In this document: piece after piece, positions 60,992 through 64,000 of the stretch
How positions within the stretch are numbered: position 1 is the stretch's first letter
Layout of the letters: the number at the start of each line of letters is the position of its first letter
Assembly (NCBI GenBank): GCA_038237925.1
Contig: JBBRYF010000005.1
Span: 1-64,000, forward strand
DNA: 64,000 bases
Direction: 5' to 3'
DNA from: AC-32 sp038237925
GTDB taxonomy: Bacteria; Actinomycetota; Thermoleophilia; Gaiellales; Gaiellaceae
Made by a program: the position numbers and the translations under genes
Notes under the pieces: generated by a model
Told to the model about the DNA's origin: nothing
The model's input: the letters and a program-made list of their open reading frames with translations, nothing else
The model's database searches: none

Positions 60992-61195
60992 GTTCCCAGC
61001 TCGAGACAGCCTTCCCGCTGTCACCAGGGAGCCCGGAAACCCGCTTCCCTCCATCCCTCGCCTGCCTAGGCCACCCCGCTGAGAACCTCGTGGAGGTTTA
61101 AGTCCTCTGGGCGACGGTCAGCAACGGGCGGGTCTGGACTTCCATGCCCTGCCTATCGACTAAGCGATGGCCGCAGGCGCGGCACTATTCGCCCG

Positions 61196-61387
61196 TCAAC
61201 TACCGGACGCAGCGGTCCTCAATCGCTCAAGGGCTTCGCTAAGCAGGCGGTGGACTTCCAGCAGTTGAGCACCAAGTAGCGGCCCGAGATCGTCACGCAT
61301 GCCGCCGCCATGCTCCTCGGGAAAGAGGATCATGCGGAGCTTCGTTTGCGCCTGTTCGACCTTGGCCAGTCCCTCGTCTGCACTCAT
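61196..61387 (-). CDS. Small helical hypothetical protein
   Basis: 63 residues from the ATG at 61387 (a GTG at 61417 is less likely). A minus-strand TACGCT (61396-61401) ends 8 nt before the ATG, like the leaderless starts elsewhere. Two amphipathic helices are visible; not recognised. The gap 60992-61195 has no supported feature. Confidence 0.55.
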   Translation of the reverse strand: MSADEGLAKVEQAQTKLRMILFPEEHGGGMRDDLGPLLGAQLLEVHRLLSEALERLRTAASGS

Positions 61388-61432
61388 CGCGGGCGAGCGT
61401 AACACCCGGGCCGGCACCTGATTGCTGGACGC

Positions 61433-61627
61433 CTAGTCAGCCGCCTGCACGATCAGCACCGGCGGTTGGTCGGCGTCGTCGTCTCGAAGGCCAATCACCT
61501 GGAGCGACCTCCTTCGTCCCAGCGGGATCAGATCGCCGGGGCGCATGTCCGGGACCGCGACAGAAACCGTCGGCGGCTCGGCCGGCGTGCCGTCCGCAGC
61601 CTCGAGTCTGAACAGAAACCCTGTCAT
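61433..61627 (-). CDS. Small conserved-looking hypothetical protein
   Basis: 64 residues, beta-rich: MTGFLFRLEAADG, then VPDMRPGDLIPLGRRRSLQVIGLRDDDADQPPVLIV. The look is that of the short, single-domain proteins often seen in actinobacterial genomes. AGGAGGG lies 7 nt before the ATG. Function unknown. Confidence 0.65.
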   Translation of the reverse strand: MTGFLFRLEAADGTPAEPPTVSVAVPDMRPGDLIPLGRRRSLQVIGLRDDDADQPPVLIVQAAD

Positions 61628-61758
61628 CCAGCTTCCCTCCTTCGGTGGGGCCGGACGGCGCTGCGAACGATACCGCGCAATGGGCTGAGTTGAAATTCGA
61701 GTGAGAGAGAGGACGCTCGCCCAGGCGAGACCTCAAGGGCCAGGGGCGCCTCGCGATC

Positions 61759-61764
61759 TACAAT
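61759..61764 (+). promoter_or_regulatory. TACAAT -10 hexamer
   Basis: TACAAT ends 7 nt before a GTG at 61772, matching the leaderless spacing used throughout the window. Confidence 0.4.
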
Positions 61765-61771
61765 GCGCTTA

Positions 61772-61939
61772 GTGTCCTTGAGGCTCTATCGGTGGTGGAA
61801 AGAGCGCCACAAGCGCTCGCTTGATCGCTACGCCGAAATGGGTGACGAGCAGCGAGAGGCGATCGATCGCTACAAGCACCGCCCTGAGATGGGGCCTCCC
61901 GGCGCTACCAACGCCCCACGCGACACTCGTCCTCACTGA
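61772..61939 (+). CDS. Very small basic protein
   Basis: 55 residues from GTG 61772, or 58 from ATG 61763. Begins MSLRLYRWWKERHKRSL, followed by two similar R-Y steps (LDRYAEMGDE, IDRYKHRPEM) and a Pro-rich end. The TACAAT hexamer overlaps the ATG, so the GTG is preferred. Not recognised. 61940-62157 is otherwise empty. Confidence 0.5.
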   Translation: MSLRLYRWWKERHKRSLDRYAEMGDEQREAIDRYKHRPEMGPPGATNAPRDTRPH

Positions 61940-62157
61940 CAGCGCCCTCACGGGTTCGCCGTGCGCTCTGGTGACATTCCTGCACGCTGGTCCAAGCGAG
62001 TGCTGCCGGAGGCTCTCAGCGCACGCGCGTGGCGCCGTCGAAGGTCGAGCGTTCGAGCAGCGCCAAGTAGTCAAGCCACACGGGGGATCAGCGGCCGGCT
62101 GTAACGGGGAGAGCCACGACCGGCAGGTGCGGAAGGCCGCGTCCAGTCGGTCTCTCC

Positions 62158-63225
62158 TCATCGTTCCTCCTCTCGCATCTCCTCTGACTTCGCGTCGAAC
62201 GCATCCAGCGCACCGCGCCCGCGCTCGATCGCGTCAGGGAGCATGTGGCCGTAGGTCTTCTCGATCTGCAGCACGCTCGTTCCCGCCATCCGCGCGATCT
62301 CGAAGGTGGCGATCCCGGCCGCGATGCACTCGCTGATGAAGGTGTGCCTGAGTGCGTAGGGCTTGCGGTACGGGATCCCGGCGGCCGTCAGGGCGGGCTT
62401 CCACTCATCGCGGCGCCAGTTGTGCAGGTTCAGGTGCCCACCGCGGAGGCCCGCGAACAGGAGCGGCGTGTCGATTCTGACCGGTAGCGCCTCGATCGCC
62501 TCGAGCACGCGAGCACGTAGAGGTACGACGCGGGGCACGCTGCCCGGCGTCTTGCCGCGCTCGTGCACGGCGCCGCCGACGTAGACGCGCCGGACGTGCA
62601 GGATCCGCTTGGCCTTGTCGACGTCGCGCCGCTCGAGCGCGAGCCACTCCTCCGGCCGCAGCCCGGTGCCGGCCGCAATCACCGGCAGCGGCGAGCCGAG
62701 CTCCACGGCGATCGCGTCGATCTCCTCGGCGCTGAAGATCTCAACGGGCGCCCGCCGCGGCTCCGGGTTCTCGATCTTGCGGGCCGCGTTCTCGGCGACG
62801 TAGCCGCACTCGACCGCGTAGTTCAAGACCTGGCGGAACGCCTTCACCGCCAGCCAACGCGTGCCGGGCGAGAGGCGCTTCGGCCACGCCTTCAGCTCCG
62901 AGACGGGCAGGCAGTCGATCCGCTTGTCGCCGAACTTGGCGGTGACGTGCTTCAGGCTCGCGGTCAGGATGGCGACGCTGTTCGGCTCGCGGTCGTACTG
63001 TTGGAGGAACTCGTCGACGAGCTCCTGCACCGTCAGCTCGCGGCGAGCGAGCGGTCCAAGCCGAACCTCGTCGAGCTTCCGTTCGAGCGCGGCCGAGGCC
63101 TCGCGCTTCGTCCGCCAGCCCGCGACCTCGTGGCGCTGTCCGTCGACCTCGTAGTACCTGTACGCCCAGGAGCGGCCAGAGCGGCGGAAGACCTGGCCGC
63201 GCTGGAGACTAGGCATCCCGGGCAT
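62158..63225 (-). CDS. int: Tyrosine recombinase (integrase)
   Basis: 355 residues. An N-terminal arm-binding-like domain (about 5-60) and a SAM-like core-binding domain (about 64-150) are followed by the catalytic domain: R190 (TGLRPEEWLAL), K225, R293 in ALRHTFIS and nucleophile Y325 (IEKTYGHM). The first His of HxxR is Tyr290 and the later His/Trp position is a Thr, a variant set. It should catalyse integration at tRNA-Pro. Overlaps the next gene upstream. Confidence 0.92.
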   Translation of the reverse strand: MPGMPSLQRGQVFRRSGRSWAYRYYEVDGQRHEVAGWRTKREASAALERKLDEVRLGPLARRELTVQELVDEFLQQYDREPNSVAILTASLKHVTAKFGDKRIDCLPVSELKAWPKRLSPGTRWLAVKAFRQVLNYAVECGYVAENAARKIENPEPRRAPVEIFSAEEIDAIAVELGSPLPVIAAGTGLRPEEWLALERRDVDKAKRILHVRRVYVGGAVHERGKTPGSVPRVVPLRARVLEAIEALPVRIDTPLLFAGLRGGHLNLHNWRRDEWKPALTAAGIPYRKPYALRHTFISECIAAGIATFEIARMAGTSVLQIEKTYGHMLPDAIERGRGALDAFDAKSEEMREEER

Positions 63226-63442
63226 CTCCAGTCAGGTACTCCTCGACGTCTTTGAGCGTGAAGTTAGGCCGCCCGGTGCCCTCAGCACCCGCCACGACGA
63301 CGTTGGTCGCTTGGCTGATCAGCATGTACATGCCGTAGTCGAGTGCGCGAGGGTCACGTCGGCCGGACTTCTTGAGCCTGAGTCCCTGTCGATCCGCCAT
63401 CCGGCGCAGGCGGTTCTCGCGGATCTTCTCGGTGTCAGTCAT
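63209..63442 (-). CDS. Small protein of the integrase module
   Basis: 77 residues. Basic N-terminus (RENRLRRMADRQGLRLKKSGRRDPRALDYG) and a C-terminal LKDVEEYLTG helix. Short proteins with this exact layout are common beside actinobacterial integrases, but their role is unknown to me. Overlaps int by 17 nt and the excisionase by ATGA. Confidence 0.7.
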   Translation of the reverse strand: MTDTEKIRENRLRRMADRQGLRLKKSGRRDPRALDYGMYMLISQATNVVVAGAEGTGRPNFTLKDVEEYLTGDARDA

Positions 63443-63663
63443 GGTGTCTCCTCCCTAGTGCTGGCAGTGATGCTGGAGACTGTACCATAAGGGATGCTGG
63501 AAGGCTGCCGACCGAGCGCGAGGATCTCATCGAGGTCGAAGCGCACCGCCCGGCCGAACTTGAAGCCTGGCAGCTCGCCGCGCTCCCACTTGTCGAGCAC
63601 GGTCGCCGGCTTGAGGCCGAGATAGTCGGCGAGCTCGCGGGCTGTCAGGAGGCGTTCCCTCAC
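63439..63663 (-). CDS. xis: Excisionase/HTH_17 protein
   Basis: 74 residues with LLTARELADYLGLKPATVLDKWERGELPGFKFGRAVRFDLDEI, the HTH_17 fold of AlpA/excisionase proteins. First gene of the leftward xis-int unit. GTG start; a minus-strand TATTGT (63675-63680) is a likely -10 and the iteron-like repeats lie just upstream. Confidence 0.85.
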   Translation of the reverse strand: MRERLLTARELADYLGLKPATVLDKWERGELPGFKFGRAVRFDLDEILALGRQPSSIPYGTVSSITASTREETP

Positions 63664-63689
63664 CGAGCAGGCCCTACAATAGAAATGAC

Positions 63690-63780
63690 CGCGTGTATCG
63701 CGTGTATCCGCTCAACCATGCCGGTTTGCGGGCCATCATGATCGCGTGTACGCCGCGGCCATACACGCGATACACGCGAT
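63690..63780. repeat. Iteron-like inverted repeat array
   Basis: The 18-mer at 63690-63707 is made of two CGCGTGTAT units; its exact reverse complement occupies 63761-63778. A fifth unit, CGCGTGTA, stands alone near 63743-63750. Five copies of one 9-mer in 90 bp, between xis and the primase gene, suggest binding sites for an initiator or repressor. Confidence 0.75.
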
Positions 63781-63796
63781 CCCGTCCAATGTGGGC

Positions 63797-64000
63797 TCAA
63801 CTCGTCGCTCCGTCCTTCATGCCAACGCCGAAATAGACGCGTACGCGGTCCTCGTGCGGCCCGATCTGACCAACCCGCAGACCCGGCACGGCCGCCCGCA
63901 GGTCGCGTCCGAACACCTGCTTCGTGCTCTTTACATGCCCGTTGTCCTCGTCCCAGCCGCGGTAGGCGGCGTAGAGCACGTCGACCGCAACCTCGTGATC
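63797..64000 (-). CDS. P4-type DNA primase/helicase, C-terminal end (partial)
   Basis: The frame is open to the right edge. The visible 67 residues read VLYAAYRGWDEDNGH, FGRDLRAAVPGLRV and RVRVYFGVGM, the C-terminal winged-helix pattern of phage/plasmid P4-type primases. The rest of the gene lies beyond the window. It supports a replicating (phage or satellite) nature of the element. Confidence 0.7.
   Translation of the reverse strand, partial: DHEVAVDVLYAAYRGWDEDNGHVKSTKQVFGRDLRAAVPGLRVGQIGPHEDRVRVYFGVGMKDGATS

Larger units (their letters stand above)
56900..64000. mobile_element. Element integrated in tRNA-Pro (prophage or capsid-encoding satellite), left 7.1 kb
   Basis: It starts at the tRNA-Pro fragment and runs past the right edge. 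Content: zinc-finger protein, small proteins, HK97-like capsid, two HTH_17 proteins, split sigma-like gene, several small hypotheticals, tyrosine integrase, iteron-like repeats and a P4-type primase. Genes here often have strong AGGAGG-type ribosome binding sites, in contrast to the leaderless chromosomal genes. No terminase, portal, protease or tail gene is visible. Confidence 0.8.

Noticed and set aside
61085..61130. T-arm-like GAGG-TTTAAGT-CCTC
   Set aside because: The T loop lacks the conserved C, and no matching 5' acceptor or anticodon arm is found upstream.
61769..62161. 130-codon minus-strand frame upstream of the integrase end
   Set aside because: Composition resembles a shadow frame, it covers the small plus-strand gene, and it lacks any ribosome binding site.

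Overview
The window is GC-rich, gene-dense bacterial DNA. About 56.8 kb is chromosome and the last 7.1 kb is an integrated mobile element. The gene content points to a deep-branching actinobacterium, most likely class Thermoleophilia (Gaiellales/Solirubrobacterales-like). The supporting signs are a GarA-like FHA protein next to an FtsR-type MerR regulator and an RsiG-like c-di-GMP-binding protein, MurT/GatD, RNase J together with RNase Y, a DapL-type aminotransferase, a RodZ-CinA-RecA-RecX cluster, and many leaderless starts with a TANNNT hexamer 6-8 nt upstream. The class assignment is inference; no rRNA gene is present.

Layout. 1-5.6 kb: 3' end of pnp, a DsbB/DsbA-type thiol oxidase pair, a small zinc peptidase, an M16 peptidase, dapB and dapA. 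5.6-13.4 kb: a membrane HD-GYP protein facing left, RNase J, and a nucleoside-salvage group (PfkB kinase, nucleoside hydrolase, AzgA-like purine permease). 13.4-20.8 kb: FtsK and a complete BMP/NupOPQ-type nucleoside ABC importer. 20.9-25.4 kb: RodZ-like protein, CinA, ThpR, RecA, RecX. 25.6-35.0 kb: a long, mostly overlapping rightward run (RNase Y, methyltransferase, MiaB, tyrosine phosphatase, MiaA, DapF-like, DapL, HflX, dUTPase, Nudix). 35.0-37.2 kb: GatD/MurT facing left. 37.4-42.2 kb: a secreted subtilase with Ser-Trp pentad repeats and a GGDEF + HD-GYP protein. 42.3-47.3 kb: an HNH-repeat protein, a class II amidotransferase, and two primary-type sigma-70 genes flanking a CpsB-like phosphatase. 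47.6-53.9 kb: leftward genes including apt, ftsR-like, garA-like, rsiG-like, a nucleotidyltransferase/phosphohexomutase fusion and pgsA. 54-56.8 kb: a HutF-like amidohydrolase, a coiled-coil protein and an exported polyproline/CHRD-like protein.

The mobile element begins at a 44-nt 3' fragment of tRNA-Pro(GGG) (56,900-56,943, minus strand) that still has the tRNA's own terminator on the chromosomal side. It carries small genes, an HK97-like major capsid gene, two excisionase-type HTH genes, a tyrosine integrase, a sigma-like gene split by a frameshift, an iteron-like inverted-repeat array, and the 3' end of a P4-type primase running off the right edge. No terminase, portal or protease gene is visible, so a capsid-forming satellite or a compact prophage are both possible. 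The intact tRNA-Pro and the other att site should lie to the right of the window.

Themes that tie the chromosome together: nucleoside uptake and salvage (importer, hydrolase, kinase, permease, Apt); wall synthesis (DapA/B/F/L, MurT/GatD, RodZ, FtsK); RNA decay and tRNA modification (PNPase, RNase J, RNase Y, MiaA, MiaB); and c-di-GMP signalling (a GGDEF-HD-GYP enzyme, a second HD-GYP protein, an RsiG-like effector). The most unusual protein-level point is a DapF homologue in which both catalytic cysteines are serine.
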